A stretch of 64,000 nucleotides of DNA, taken from assembly GCA_964057225.1 (NCBI GenBank), contig OZ059894.1, positions 22,660,476 through 22,724,475 of the forward strand. Reading direction: 5' to 3'. This document shows, in pieces, positions 10,701 to 24,000 of the stretch (its first letter is position 1; every line of letters starts with the position of its first letter). This stretch comes from Auanema rhodensis (lineage: Eukaryota > Nematoda > Chromadorea > Rhabditida > Rhabditidae). A model generated the notes under the pieces. The model saw only the letters and a program-made list of their open reading frames with translations, had not been told where the DNA came from and searched no databases. Position numbers and translations under genes: made by a program.

Positions 10701-11934
10701 TATCTCGGTGCATTTTTAAGCTAGCGCAAATCTGATAACACAGATCGACGCAGCTTAAAAATCCGCATCGAATGCACTATACTACATTGAAAAACGCTTA
10801 ATACAAAAATTAGTTATGATCGTTCGAAAAATGATGCATTAGTGTATGTTGAGTTTCCATGTACACTCAACATTGCTTCCAAAAACATTTTGACAAAAAT
10901 TTTTTCGAGAAATTTCAAAATAATTTAGCAAAAAGTAGATGTTTTTAGATTCCTTTTTTCAAGGCAAAGACGATGGACAATGTTATTCAACGAAAAAATT
11001 AATTCTTCAGGGTGAAAATCGAGGATATAAGTGTGAACTTATATCAGTTGATATCTCGGTGCATTTTTAAGCTAGCGCAAATCTGCTAACACAGATCGAC
11101 GCAGCTTAAAAATCCGCATCAAATGCACTATACTACATTGAGAAACGCTTAATACAAAAATTAGTTATGATCGTTTGAAAAATGATGCATTAGTGTATGT
11201 TGAGTTTCCATGTACACTCAACATTGCTTCCAAAAACATTTTGACAAAACTTTTTTCGAAAAATTTCAGAATAATTTAGCAAAAAGTAGATGTTTTTAGA
11301 TTCCTTTTCTCAAGGCAAAGACGATGGTCAATGTTATTCAACGAAAAAATCAATTCTTCAGGGTGAAAATCGAGGATATAAGTGTGAACTTATATCAGTT
11401 GATATCTCGGTGCATTTTTAAGCTAGCGCAAATCTGATAACACAGATCGACGCAGCTTAAAAATCCGCATCGAATGCACTATACTACATTGAGAAACGCT
11501 TGATACAAAAATTAGTTATGATCGTTTGAAAAATGATGCATTAGTGTATGTTGAGTTTCCATGTACACTCAACATTGCTTCCAAAAACATTTTGACAAAA
11601 ATTTTTTCGAAAAATTTCAGAATAATTTAGCAAAAAGTAGATGTTTTTAGATTCCATTTTTCAAGGCAAAGACGATGGACAATGTTATTCAACGAAAAAA
11701 TTAATTCTTCAGGGTGAAAATCGAGGATATAAGTGTGAACTTATATCAGTTGATATCTCGGTGCATTTTTAAGCTAGCGCAAATCTGATAACACAGATCG
11801 ACGCAGCTTAAAAATCCGCATCGAATGCACTATACTACATTGAAAAACGCTTAATACAAAAATTAGTTATGATCGTTCGAAAAATGATGCATTAGTGTAT
11901 GTTGAGTTTCCATGTACACTCAACATTGCTTCCA
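7021..11934 (+). repeat. 1,053-bp higher-order repeat of three monomers (units 21-34)
   Basis: Three monomer types follow one another repeatedly. Type a has CGAGAAATTTC, GCTAACAC and CATCAAATG. Type b has ACTTTTTTCG, CAGAATAA, CCTTTTCTC, GATGGTCAATG and AAAATCAATTC. Type c has CAGAATAA, CCATTTTT, TTGAAAAACG and CGTTCG. The copies are 7,021-8,073, 8,074-9,126, 9,127-9,828 (only two monomers, see the chimera), 9,829-10,881 and 10,882-11,934. Copies are identical at almost all positions compared; one private change is CTTGATAC in unit 33 (near 11,500). Such homogeneity suggests recent local amplification. Confidence 0.88.
9478..9828 (+). repeat. Chimeric monomer (unit 28) joining types b and c
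   Basis: The left part carries type-b marks (ACTTTTTTCG, CCTTTTCTC near 9,549, GATGGTCAATG and AAAATCAATTC near 9,591). The right part carries type-c marks (TTGAAAAACG near 9,735 and CGTTCG near 9,769). The switch lies between about 9,596 and 9,735. The result is a higher-order copy of two monomers instead of three, exactly what unequal exchange between neighbouring types b and c with loss of 351 bp would give. Gene conversion alone would not shorten the array. Confidence 0.8.
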
Positions 11935-13689
11935 AAAACATTTTGACAAAAATTTTTTCGAAAAATTTCAAAATAATTTAGCAAAAAGTAGATGTTTTTA
12001 GATTCCATTTTTCAAGGCAAAGACGATGGACAATGTTATTCAACGAAAAAATTAATTCTTCAGGGTGAAAATCGAGGATATAAGTGTGAACTTATATCAG
12101 TTGATATCTCGGTGCATTTTTAAGCTAGCGCAAATCTGATAACACAGATCGACGCAGCTTAAAAATCCGGATCGAATGCACTATACTACATTGAGAAACG
12201 CTTAATACAAAAATTAGTTATGATCGTTTGAAAAATGATGCATTAGTGTATGTTGAGTTTCCATGTGCACTCAACATTGCTTCCAAAAACATTTTGACAA
12301 AAATTTTTTCGAGAAATTTCAAAATAATTTAGCAAAAAGTAGATGTTTTTAGATTCCTTTTTTCAAGGCAAAGACGATGGACAATGTTATTCAACGAAAA
12401 AATTAATTCTTCAGGGTGAAAATCGAAGATATAAGTGTGAACTTATATCAGTTGATATCTCGGTGCATTTTTAAGCTAGCGCAAATCTGATAACACAGAT
12501 CGACGCAGCTTAAAAATCCGCATCGAATGCAATATACTACATTGAGAAACGCTTAATACAAAAATTAGTTATGATCGTTTGAAAAATGATGCATTAGTGT
12601 ATGTTGAGTTTCCATGTACACTCAACATTGCTTCCAAAAACATTTTGACAAAAATTTTTTCGAGAAATTTCAAAATAATTTAGCAAAAAGTAGATGTTTT
12701 TAGATTCCTTTTTTCAAGGCAAAGACGATGGACAATGTTATTCAACGAAAAAATTAATTCTTCAGGGTGAAAATCGAGGATATAAGTGTGAACTTATATC
12801 AGTTGATATCTCGGTGCATTTTTAAGCTAGCGCAAATCTGCTAACACAGATCGACGCAGCTTAAAAATCCGCATCGAATGCACTATACTACATTGAGAAA
12901 CGCTTAATACAAAAATTAGTTATGATCGTTTGAAAAATGATGCATTAGTGTATGTTGAGTTTCCATGTACACTCAACATTGCTTCCAAAAACATTTTGAC
13001 AAAAATTTTTTCGATAAATTTCAGAATAATTTAGCAAAAAGTAGATGTTTTTAGATTCCATTTTTCAAGGCAAAGACGATGGACAATGTTATTCAACGAA
13101 AAAATTAATTCTTCAGGGTGAAAATCGAGGATATAAGTGTGAACTTATATCAGTTGATATCTCGGTGCATTTTTAAGCTAGCGCAAATCTGATAACACAG
13201 ATCGACGTAGCTTAAAAATCCGCATCGAATGCACTATACTACATTGAAAAACGCTTAATACAAAAATTAGTTATGATCGTTCGAAAAATGATGCATTAGT
13301 GTATGTTGAGTTTCCATGTACACTCAACATTGCTTCCAAAAACATTTTGACAAAAATTTTTTCGAAAAATTTCAAAATAATTTAGCAAAAAGTAGATGTT
13401 TTTAGATTCCATTTTTCAAGGCAAAGACGATGGACAATGTTATTCAACGAAAAAATTAATTCTTCAGGGTGAAAATCGAGGATATAAGTGTGAACTTATA
13501 TCAGTTGATATCTCGGTGCATTTTTAAGCTAGCGCAAATCTGATAACACAGATCGACGCAGCTTAAAAATTCGCATCGAATGCACTATACTACATTGAGA
13601 AACGCTTAATACAAAAATTAGTTATGATCGTTTGAAAAATGATGCATTAGTGTATGTTGAGTTTCCATGTACACTCAACATTGCTTCCA
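11935..13689 (+). repeat. Five-monomer block (units 35-39), left copy of a 2,808-bp repeat
   Basis: Markers in order are GTGCACTC (unit 35, near 12,265), CAATAT with GAAGATAT (unit 36), GCTAACAC (unit 37), CGATAAATTTC with CGACGTAGC (unit 38), and AAAATTCGCATC (unit 39). The same series lies in units 43-47, exactly 2,808 bp (8 x 351) downstream. Unit 35 has the private change ATCCGGATC, and unit 47 has ATTGTTTCC and AATAATATAGC. Confidence 0.85.
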
Positions 13690-14040
13690 AAAACATTTTG
13701 ACAAAAATTTTTTCGAGAAATTTCAAAATAATTTAGCAAAAAGTAGATGTTTTTAGATTCCTTTTTTCAAGGCAAAGACGATGGACAATGTTATTCAACG
13801 AAAAAATTAATTCTTCAGGGTGAAAATCGAGGATATAAGTGTGAACTTATATCAGTTGATATCTCGGTGCATTTTTAAGCTAGCGCAAATCTGATAACAC
13901 AGATCGACGTAGCTTAAAAATCCGCATCGAATGCACTATACTACATTGAAAAACGCTTAATACAAAAATTAGTTATGATCGTTCGAAAAATGATGCATTA
14001 GTGTATGTTGAGTTTCCATGTACACTCAACATTGCTTCCA
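13690..14040 (+). repeat. Chimeric monomer (unit 40)
   Basis: The left part has CGAGAAATTTC and the CCTTTTTTC form. The right part has CGACGTAGC, TTGAAAAACG and CGTTCG, marks otherwise found in units 38 and 46, whose left parts are CGATAAATTTC and CCATTTTT. The switch lies between about 13,765 and 13,908. It is a second example of recombination within a monomer, at about the same place as in unit 28. Confidence 0.7.
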
Positions 14041-14742
14041 AAAACATTTTGACAAAAATTTTTTCGAGAAATTTCAAAATAATTTAGCAAAAAGTAGATG
14101 TTTTTAGATTCCTTTTTTCAAGGCAAAGACGATGGACAATGTTATTCAACGAAAAAATTAATTCTTCAGGGTGAAAATCGAAGATATAAGTGTGAACTTA
14201 TATCAGTTGATATCTCGGTGCATTTTTAAGCTAGCGCAAATCTGATAACACAGATCGACGCAGCTTAAAAATCCGCATCGAATGCACTATACTACATTGA
14301 GAAACGCTTAATACAAAAATTAGTTATGATCGTTTGAAAAATGATGCATTAGTGTATGTTGAGTTTCCATGTACACTCAACATTGCTTCCAAAAACATTT
14401 TGACAAAAATTTTTTCGAGAAATTTCAAAATAATTTAGCAAAAAGTAGATGTTTTTAGATTCCTTTTTTCAAGGCAAAGACGATGGACAATGTTATTCAA
14501 CGAAAAAATTAATTCTTCAGGGTGAAAATCGAAGATATAAGTGTGAACTTATATCAGTTGATATCTCGGTGCATTTTTAAGCTAGCGTAAATCTGATAAC
14601 ACAGATCGACGCAGCTTAAAAATCCGCATCGAATGCAATATACTACATTGAGAAACGCTTAATACAAAAATTAGTTATGATCGTTTGAAAAATGATGCAT
14701 TAGTGTATGTTGAGTTTCCATGTACACTCAACATTGCTTCCA

Positions 14743-16497
14743 AAAACATTTTGACAAAAATTTTTTCGAGAAATTTCAAAATAATTTAGCAAAAAGTAGA
14801 TGTTTTTAGATTCCTTTTTTCAAGGCAAAGACGATGGACAATGTTATTCAACGAAAAAATTAATTCTTCAGGGTGAAAATCGAGGATATAAGTGTGAACT
14901 TATATCAGTTGATATCTCGGTGCATTTTTAAGCTAGCGCAAATCTGATAACACAGATCGACGCAGCTTAAAAATCCGCATCGAATGCACTATACTACATT
15001 GAGAAACGCTTAATACAAAAATTAGTTATGATCGTTTGAAAAATGATGCATTAGTGTATGTTGAGTTTCCATGTGCACTCAACATTGCTTCCAAAAACAT
15101 TTTGACAAAAATTTTTTCGAGAAATTTCAAAATAATTTAGCAAAAAGTAGATGTTTTTAGATTCCTTTTTTCAAGGCAAAGACGATGGACAATGTTATTC
15201 AACGAAAAAATTAATTCTTCAGGGTGAAAATCGAAGATATAAGTGTGAACTTATATCAGTTGATATCTCGGTGCATTTTTAAGCTAGCGCAAATCTGATA
15301 ACACAGATCGACGCAGCTTAAAAATCCGCATCGAATGCAATATACTACATTGAGAAACGCTTAATACAAAAATTAGTTATGATCGTTTGAAAAATGATGC
15401 ATTAGTGTATGTTGAGTTTCCATGTACACTCAACATTGCTTCCAAAAACATTTTGACAAAAATTTTTTCGAGAAATTTCAAAATAATTTAGCAAAAAGTA
15501 GATGTTTTTAGATTCCTTTTTTCAAGGCAAAGACGATGGACAATGTTATTCAACGAAAAAATTAATTCTTCAGGGTGAAAATCGAGGATATAAGTGTGAA
15601 CTTATATCAGTTGATATCTCGGTGCATTTTTAAGCTAGCGCAAATCTGCTAACACAGATCGACGCAGCTTAAAAATCCGCATCGAATGCACTATACTACA
15701 TTGAGAAACGCTTAATACAAAAATTAGTTATGATCGTTTGAAAAATGATGCATTAGTGTATGTTGAGTTTCCATGTACACTCAACATTGCTTCCAAAAAC
15801 ATTTTGACAAAAATTTTTTCGATAAATTTCAGAATAATTTAGCAAAAAGTAGATGTTTTTAGATTCCATTTTTCAAGGCAAAGACGATGGACAATGTTAT
15901 TCAACGAAAAAATTAATTCTTCAGGGTGAAAATCGAGGATATAAGTGTGAACTTATATCAGTTGATATCTCGGTGCATTTTTAAGCTAGCGCAAATCTGA
16001 TAACACAGATCGACGTAGCTTAAAAATCCGCATCGAATGCACTATACTACATTGAAAAACGCTTAATACAAAAATTAGTTATGATCGTTCGAAAAATGAT
16101 GCATTAGTGTATGTTGAGTTTCCATGTACACTCAACATTGTTTCCAAAAACATTTTGACAAAAATTTTTTCGAAAAATTTCAAAATAATATAGCAAAAAG
16201 TAGATGTTTTTAGATTCCATTTTTCAAGGCAAAGACGATGGACAATGTTATTCAACGAAAAAATTAATTCTTCAGGGTGAAAATCGAGGATATAAGTGTG
16301 AACTTATATCAGTTGATATCTCGGTGCATTTTTAAGCTAGCGCAAATCTGATAACACAGATCGACGCAGCTTAAAAATTCGCATCGAATGCACTATACTA
16401 CATTGAGAAACGCTTAATACAAAAATTAGTTATGATCGTTTGAAAAATGATGCATTAGTGTATGTTGAGTTTCCATGTACACTCAACATTGCTTCCA
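14743..16497 (+). repeat. Five-monomer block (units 43-47), right copy of a 2,808-bp repeat
   Basis: It repeats units 35-39 at an offset of 2,808 bp, including GTGCACTC near 15,073, CGATAAATTTC and the CGACGTAGC change. Units 41-42, just before it, are also the same types as units 48-49, just after it, so the neighbourhood was built from overlapping multi-monomer exchanges. Confidence 0.83.
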
Positions 16498-19400
16498 AAA
16501 ACATTTTGACAAAAATTTTTTCGAGAAATTTCAAAATAATTTAGCAAAAAGTAGATGTTTTTAGATTCCTTTTTTCAAGGCAAAGACGATGGACAATGTT
16601 ATTCAACGAAAAAATTAATTCTTCAGGGTGAAAATCGAAGATATAAGTGTGAACTTATATCAGTTGATATCTCGGTGCATTTTTAAGCTAGCGCAAATCT
16701 GATAACACAGATCGACGCAGCTTAAAAATCCGCATCGAATGCACTATACTACATTGAGAAACGCTTAATACAAAAATTAGTTATGATCGTTTGAAAAATG
16801 ATGCATTAGTGTATGTTGAGTTTCCATGTACACTCAACATTGCTTCCAAAAACATTTTGACAAAAATTTTTTCGAGAAATTTCAAAATAATTTAGCAAAA
16901 AGTAGATGTTTTTAGATTCCTTTTTTCAAGGCAAAGACGATGGACAATGTTATTCAACGAAAAAATTAATTCTTCAGGGTGAAAATCGAAGATATAAGTG
17001 TGAACTTATATCAGTTGATATCTCGGTGCATTTTTAAGCTAGCGTAAATCTGATAACACAGATCGACGCAGCTTAAAAATCCGCATCGAATGCAATATAC
17101 TACATTGAGAAACGCTTAATACAAAAATTAGTTATGATCGTTTGAAAAATGATGCATTAGTGTATGTTGAGTTTCCATGTACACTCAACATTGCTTCCAA
17201 AAACATTTTGACAAAAATTTTTTCGAGAAATTTCAAAATAATTTAGCAAAAAGTAGATGTTTTTAGATTCCTTTTTTCAAGGCAAAGACGATGGACAATG
17301 TTATTCAACGAAAAAATTAATTCTTCAGGGTGAAAATCGAAGATATAAGTGTGAACTTATATCAGTTGATATCTCGGTGCATTTTTAAGCTAGCGCAAAT
17401 CTGCTAACACAGATCGACGCAGCTTAAAAATCCGCATCGAATGCAATATACTACATTGAGAAACGCTTAATACAAAAATTAGTTATGATCGTTTGAAAAA
17501 TGATGCATTAGTGTATGTTGAGTTTCCATGTACACTCAACATTGCTTCCAAAAACATTTTGACAAAACTTTTTTCGAAAAATTTCAGAATAATTTAGCAA
17601 AAAGTAGATGTTTTTAGATTCCTTTTTTCAAGGCAAAGACGATGGACAATGTTATTCAACGAAAAAATTAATTCTTCAGGGTGAAAATCGAGGATATAAG
17701 TGTGAACTTATATCAGTTGATATCTCGGTGCATTTTTAAGCTATCGCAAATCTGCTAACACAGATCGACGCAGCTTAAAAATCCGCATCGAATGCACTAT
17801 ACTACATTGAGAAACGCTTAATACAAAAATTAGTTATGATCGTTTGAAAAATGATGCATTAGTGTATGTTGAGTTTCCATGTACACTCAACATTGCTTCC
17901 AAAAACATTTTGACAAAACTTTTTTCGAAAAATTTCAGAATAATTTAGCAAAAAGTAGATGTTTTTAGATTCCTTTTTTCAAGGCAAAGACGATGGTCAA
18001 TGTTATTCAACGAAAAAATCAATTCTTCAGGGTGAAAATCGAGGATATAAGTGTGAACTTATATCAGTTGATATCTCGGTGCATTTTTAAGCTAGCGCAA
18101 ATCTGATAACACAGATCGACGCAGCTTAAAAATCCGCATCGAATGCACTATACTACATTGAAAAACGCTTAATACAAAAATTAGTTATGATCGTTCGAAA
18201 AATGATGCATTAGTGTATGTTGAGTTTCCATGTACACTCAACATTGCTTCCAAAAACATTTTGACAAAAATGTTTTCGAAAAATTTCAAAATAATTTAGC
18301 AAAAAGTAGATGTTTTTAGATTCCATTTTTCAAGGCAAAGACGATGGACAATGTTATTCAACGAAAAAATTAATTCTTCAGGGTGAAAATCGAGGATATA
18401 AGTGTGAACTTATATCAGTTGATATCTCGGTGCATTTTTAAGCTAGCGCAAATCTGATAACACAGATCGACGCAGCTTAAAAATCCGCATCGAATGCATT
18501 ATACTACATTGAGAAACGCTTAATACAAAAATTAGTTATGATCGTTTGAAAAATGATGCATTAGTGTATGTTGAGTTTCCATGTACACTCAACATTGCTT
18601 CCAAAAACATTTTGACAAAAATGTTTTCGAAAAATTTCAAAATAATTTAGCAAAAAGTAGATGTTTTTAGATTCCATTTTTCAAGGCAAAGACGATGGAC
18701 AATGTTATTCAACGAAAAAATTAATTCTTCAGGGTGAAAATCGAGGATATAAGTGTGAACTTATATCAGTTGATATCTCGGTGCATTTTTAAGCTAGCGC
18801 AAATCTGATAACACAGATCGACGCAGCTTAAAAATCCGCATCGAATGCATTATACTACATTGAGAAACGCTTAATACAAAAATTAGTTATGATCGTTTGA
18901 AAAATGATGCATTAGTGTATGTTGAGTTTCCATGTACACTCAACATTGCTTCCAAAAACATTTTGACAAAAATTTTTTCGAGAAATTTCAAAATAATTTA
19001 GCAAAAAGTAGATGTTTTTAGATTTCTTTTTTCAAGGCAAAGACGATGGACAATGTTATTCAACGAAAAAATTAATTCTTCAGGGTGAAAATCGAAGATA
19101 TAAGTGTGAACTTATATCAGTTGATATCTCGGTGCATTTTTAAGCTAGCGCAAATCTGATAACACAGATCGACGCAGCTTAAAAATCCGCATCGAATGCA
19201 CTATACTACATTGAGAAACGCTTAATACAAAAATTAGTTATGATCGTTTGAAAAATGATGCATTAGTGTATGTTGAGTTTCCATGTACACTCAACATTGC
19301 TTCCAAAAACATTTTGACAAAAATTTTTTCGAGAAATTTCAAAATAATTTAGCAAAAAGTAGATGTTTTTAGATTCCTTTTTTCAAGGCAAAGACGATGG

Positions 19401-19656
19401 ACAAAGTTATTCAACGAAAAAATTAATTCTTCAGGGTGAAAATCGAAGATATAAGTGTGAACTTATATCAGTTGATATCTCGGTGCATTTTTAAGCTAGC
19501 GTAAATCTGATAATACAGATCGACGCAGCTTAAAAATCCGCATCGAATGCAATATACTACATTGAGAAACGCTTAATACAAAAATTAGTTATGATCGTTT
19601 GAAAAATGATGCATTAGTGTATGTTGAGTTTCCATGTACACTCAACATTGCTTCCA
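16498..19656 (+). repeat. Nine monomers (units 48-56), second copy of the 3.5-6.3 kb block
   Basis: Units 48-53 follow the type order of units 11-16, and units 55-56 that of units 17-18 (GACAAAGTT and GTAAATCTGATAATAC in unit 56). One extra monomer is present because units 53 and 54 are a tandem pair sharing the private change AAAAATGTTTTCG. Unit 55 has GATTTCTTTTTT, and unit 55 lacks the CAGAGTG of unit 17. The block therefore looks like an older copy of 3,511-6,318 at an offset of 12,987 bp that has since gained one unit. Confidence 0.78.
18253..18954 (+). repeat. Tandem duplicate of one monomer (units 53 and 54)
   Basis: Both monomers carry AAAAATGTTTTCG (a T-to-G change in the T tract) together with CCATTTTT and CATTATAC, and no difference between them was seen. 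The change occurs in no other unit. This is a single-monomer duplication later than the block duplication that placed this region here. Confidence 0.8.
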
Positions 19657-20007
19657 AAAACATTTTGACAAAAATTTTTTCGAAAAATTTCAAAATAATT
19701 TAGCAAAAAGTAGATGTTTTTAGATTCCTTTTTTCAAGGCAAAGACGATGGACAATGTTATTCAACGAAAAAATTAATTCTTCAGGGTGAAAATCGAGGA
19801 TATAAGTGTGAACTTATATCAGTTGATATCTCGGTGCATTTTTAAGCTAGCGCAAATCTGATAACACAGATCGACGCAGCTTAAAAATCCGCATCGAATA
19901 CACTATACTACATTGAGAAACGCTTAATACAAAAATTAGTTATGATCGTTTGAAAAATGATGCATTAGTGTATGTTGAGTTTCCATGTACACTCAACATT
20001 GCTTCCA

Positions 20008-21061
20008 AAAACATTTTGACAAAAATTTTTTCGAAAAATTTCAGAATAATTTAGCAAAAAGTAGATGTTTTTAGATTCCTTTTTTCAAGGCAAAGACGAT
20101 GGTCAATGTTATTCAACGAAAAAATTAATTCTTCAGGGTGAAAATCGAGGATATAAGTGTGAACTTATATCAGTTGATATCTCGGTGCATTTTTAAGCTA
20201 GCGCAAATCTGATAACACAGATCGACGCAGCTTAAAAATCCGCATCGAATGCACTATACTACATTGAGAAACGCTCAATACGAAAATTAGTTATGATCGT
20301 TTGAAAAATGATGCATTAGTGTATGTTGAGTTTCCATGTACACTCAACATTGCTTCCAAAAACATTTTGACAAAAATTTTTTCGAGAAATTTCAAAATAA
20401 TTTAGCAAAAAGTAGATGTTTTTAGATTCCTTTTTTCAAGGCAAAGACGATGGACAATGTTATTCAACGAAAAAATTAATTCTTCAGGGTGAAAATCGAG
20501 GATATAAGTGTGAACTTATATCAGTTGATATCTCGGTGCATTTTTAAGCTAGCGCAAATCTGATAACACAGAACGACGCAGCTTAAAAATCCGCATCGAA
20601 TGCACTATACTACATTGAGAAACGCTTAATACAAAAATTAGTTATGATCGTTTGAAAAATGATGCATTAGTGTATGTTGAGTTTCCATGTACACTCAACA
20701 TTGCTTCCAAAAACATTTTGACAAAAATTTTTTCGAGAAATTTCAAAATAATTTAGCAAAAAGTAGATGTTTTTAGATTCGTTTTTTTCAAGGCAAAGAC
20801 GATGGACAATGTTATTCAACGAAAAAATTAATTCTTCAGGGTGAAAATCGAGGATATAAGTGTGAACTTATATCAGTTGATATCTCGGTGCATTTTTAAG
20901 CTAGCGCAAATCTGATAACACAGATCGACGCAGCGTAAAAATCCGCATCGAATGCACGATACTACATTGAGAAACGCTTAATACAAAAATTAGTTATGAT
21001 CGTTTGAAAAATGATGCATTAGTGTATGTTGAGTTTCCATGTACACTCAACATTGCTTCCA
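20008..21061 (+). repeat. Three monomers (units 58-60), matching the end of the window
   Basis: Unit 58 combines CAGAATAA, GATGGTCAATG, ATTAATTC and the rare CGCTCAATACGAAAATT (near 20,271). Unit 59 has CAGAACGACG. Unit 60 has CG followed by seven T (near 20,780). The same three in the same order begin at 62,932, with each marker exactly 42,924 bp away. Unit 60 also has private changes CAGCGTAAAAATCC and CACGATAC. Confidence 0.82.
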
Positions 21062-24000
21062 AAAACATTTTGACAAAAATTTTTTCGAGAAATTTCAAAA
21101 TAATTTAGCAAAAAGTAGATGTTTTTAGATTCCTTTTTTCAAGGCAAAGACGATGGACAATGTTATTCAACGAAAAAATTAATTCTTCAGGGTGAAAATC
21201 GAGGATATAAGTGTGAACTTATATCAGTTGATATCTCGGTGCATTTTTAAGCTAGCGCAAATCTGATAACACAGATCGACGCAGCTTAAAAATCCTCATC
21301 GAATGCAATATACTACATTGAGAAACGCTTAATACAAAAATTAGTTATGATCGTTTGAAAAATGATTCATTAGTGTATGTTGAGTTTCCATGTACACTCA
21401 ACATTGCTTCCAAAAACATTTTGACAAAAATTTTTTCGAGAAATTTCAAAATAATTTAGCAAAAAGTAGATGTTTTTAGATTCGTTTTTTTCAAGGCAAA
21501 GACGATGGACAATGTTATTCAACGAAAAAATTAATTCTTCAGGGTGAAAATCGAGGATATAAGTGTGAACTTATATCAGTTGATATCTCGGTGCATTTTC
21601 AAGCTAGCGCAAATCTGATAACACAGAACGACGCAGCTTAAAAATCCGCATCGAATGCACTATACTACATTGAGAAACGCTTAATACAAAAATTAGTTAT
21701 GATCGTTTGAAAAATGATGCATTAGTGTATGTTGAGTTTCCATGTACACTCAACATTGCTTCCAAAAACATTTTGACAAAAATTTTTTCGAGAAATTTCA
21801 AAATAATTTAGCAAAAAGTAGATGTTTTTAGATTCGTTTTTTTCAAGGCAAAGACGATGGACAATGTTATTCAACGAAAAAATTAATTCTTCAGGGTGAA
21901 AATCGAGGATATAAGTGTGAACTTATATCAGTTGATATCTCGGTGCATTTTTAAGCTAGCGCAAATCTGATAACACAGATCGACGCAGCTTAAAAATCCG
22001 CATCGAATGCACTATACTACATTGAGAAACGCTTAATACAAAAATTAGTTATGATCGTTTGAAAAATGATGCATTAGTGTATGTTGAGTTTCCATGTACA
22101 CTCAACATTGCTTCCAAAAACATTTTGACAAAAATTTTTTCGAGAAATTTCAAAATAATTTAGCAAAAAGTAGATGTTTTTAGATTCCTTTTTTCAAGGC
22201 AAAGACGATGGACAATGTTATTCAACGAAAAAATTAATTCTTCAGGGTGAAAATCGAGGATATAAGTGTGAACTTATATCAGTTGATATCTCGGTGCATT
22301 TTTAAGCTAGCGCAAATCTGATAACACAGATCGACGCAGCTTAAAAATCCGCATCGAATGCAATATACTACATTGAGAAACGCTTAATACAAAAATTAGT
22401 TATGATCGTTTGAAAAATGATTCATTAGTGTATGTTGAGTTTCCATGTACACTCAACATTGCTTCCAAAAACATTTTGACAAAAATTTTTTCGAGAAATT
22501 TCAAAATAATTTAGCAAAAAGTAGATGTTTTTAGATTCGTTTTTTTCAAGGCAAAGACGATGGACAATGTTATTCAACGAAAAAATTAATTCTTCAGGGT
22601 GAAAATCGAGGATATAAGTGTGAACTTATATCAGTTGATATCTCGGTGCATTTTTAAGCTAGCGCAAATCTGAAAACACAGATCGACGCAGCTTAAAAAT
22701 CCGCATCGAATGCACTATACTACATTGAGAAACGCTTAATACAAAAATTAGTTATGATCGTTTGAAAAATGATGCATTAGTGTATGTTGAGTTTCCATGT
22801 ACACTCAACATTGCTTCCAAAAACATTTTGACAAAAATTTTTTCGAAAAATTTCAAAATAATTTAGCAAAAAGTAGATGTTTTTAGATTCCATTTTTCAA
22901 GGCAAAGACGATGGACAATGTTATTCAACGAAAAAATTAATTCTTCAGGGTGAAAATCGAGGATATAAGTGTGAACTTATATCAGTTGATATCTCGGTGC
23001 ATTTTTAAGCTAGCGCAAATCTGATAACACAGATCGACGCAGCTTAAAAATCCGCATCGAATGCACTATACTACATTGAGAAACGCTTAATACAAAAATT
23101 AGTTATGATCGTTTGAAAAATGATGCATTAGTGTATGTTGAGTTTCCATGTACACTCAACATTGCTTCCAAAAACATTTTGACAAAAATTTTTTCGAGAA
23201 ATTTCAAAATAATTTAGCAAAAAGTAGATGTTTTTAGATTCCTTTTTTCAAGGCAAAGACGATGGACAATGTTATTCAACGAAAAAATTAATTCTTCAGG
23301 GTGAAAATCGAGGATATAAGTGTGAACTTATATCAGTTGATATCTCGGTGCATTTTTAAGCTAGCGCAAATCTGATAACACAGATCGACGCAGCTTAAAA
23401 ATCCGCATCGAATGCAATATACTACATTGAGAAACGCTTAATACAAAAATTAGTTATGATCGTTTGAAAAATGATGCATTAGTGTATGTTGAGTTTCCAT
23501 GTACACTCAACATTGCTTCCAAAAACATTTTGACAAAAATTTTTTCGAGAAATTTCAAAATAATTTAGCAAAAAGTAGATGTTTTTAGATTCCTTTTTTC
23601 AAGGCAAAGACGATGGACAATGTTATTCAACGAAAAAATTGATTCTTCAGGGTGAAAATCGAGGATATAAGTGTGAACTTATATCAGTTGATATCTCGGT
23701 GCATTTTTAAGCTAGCGCAAATCTGATAACACAGATCGACGCAGCTTAAAAATCCGCATCGAATGCAATATACTACATTGAGAAACGCTTAATACAAAAA
23801 TTAGTTATGATCGTTTGAAAAATGATTCATTAGTGTATGTTGAGTTTCCATGTACACTCAACATTGCTTCCAAAAACATTTTGACAAAAATTTTTTCGAG
23901 AAATTTCAAAATAATTTAGCAAAAAGTAGATGTTTTTAGATTCGTTTTTTTCAAGGCAAAGACGATGGACAATGTTATTCAACGAAAAAATTAATTCTTC

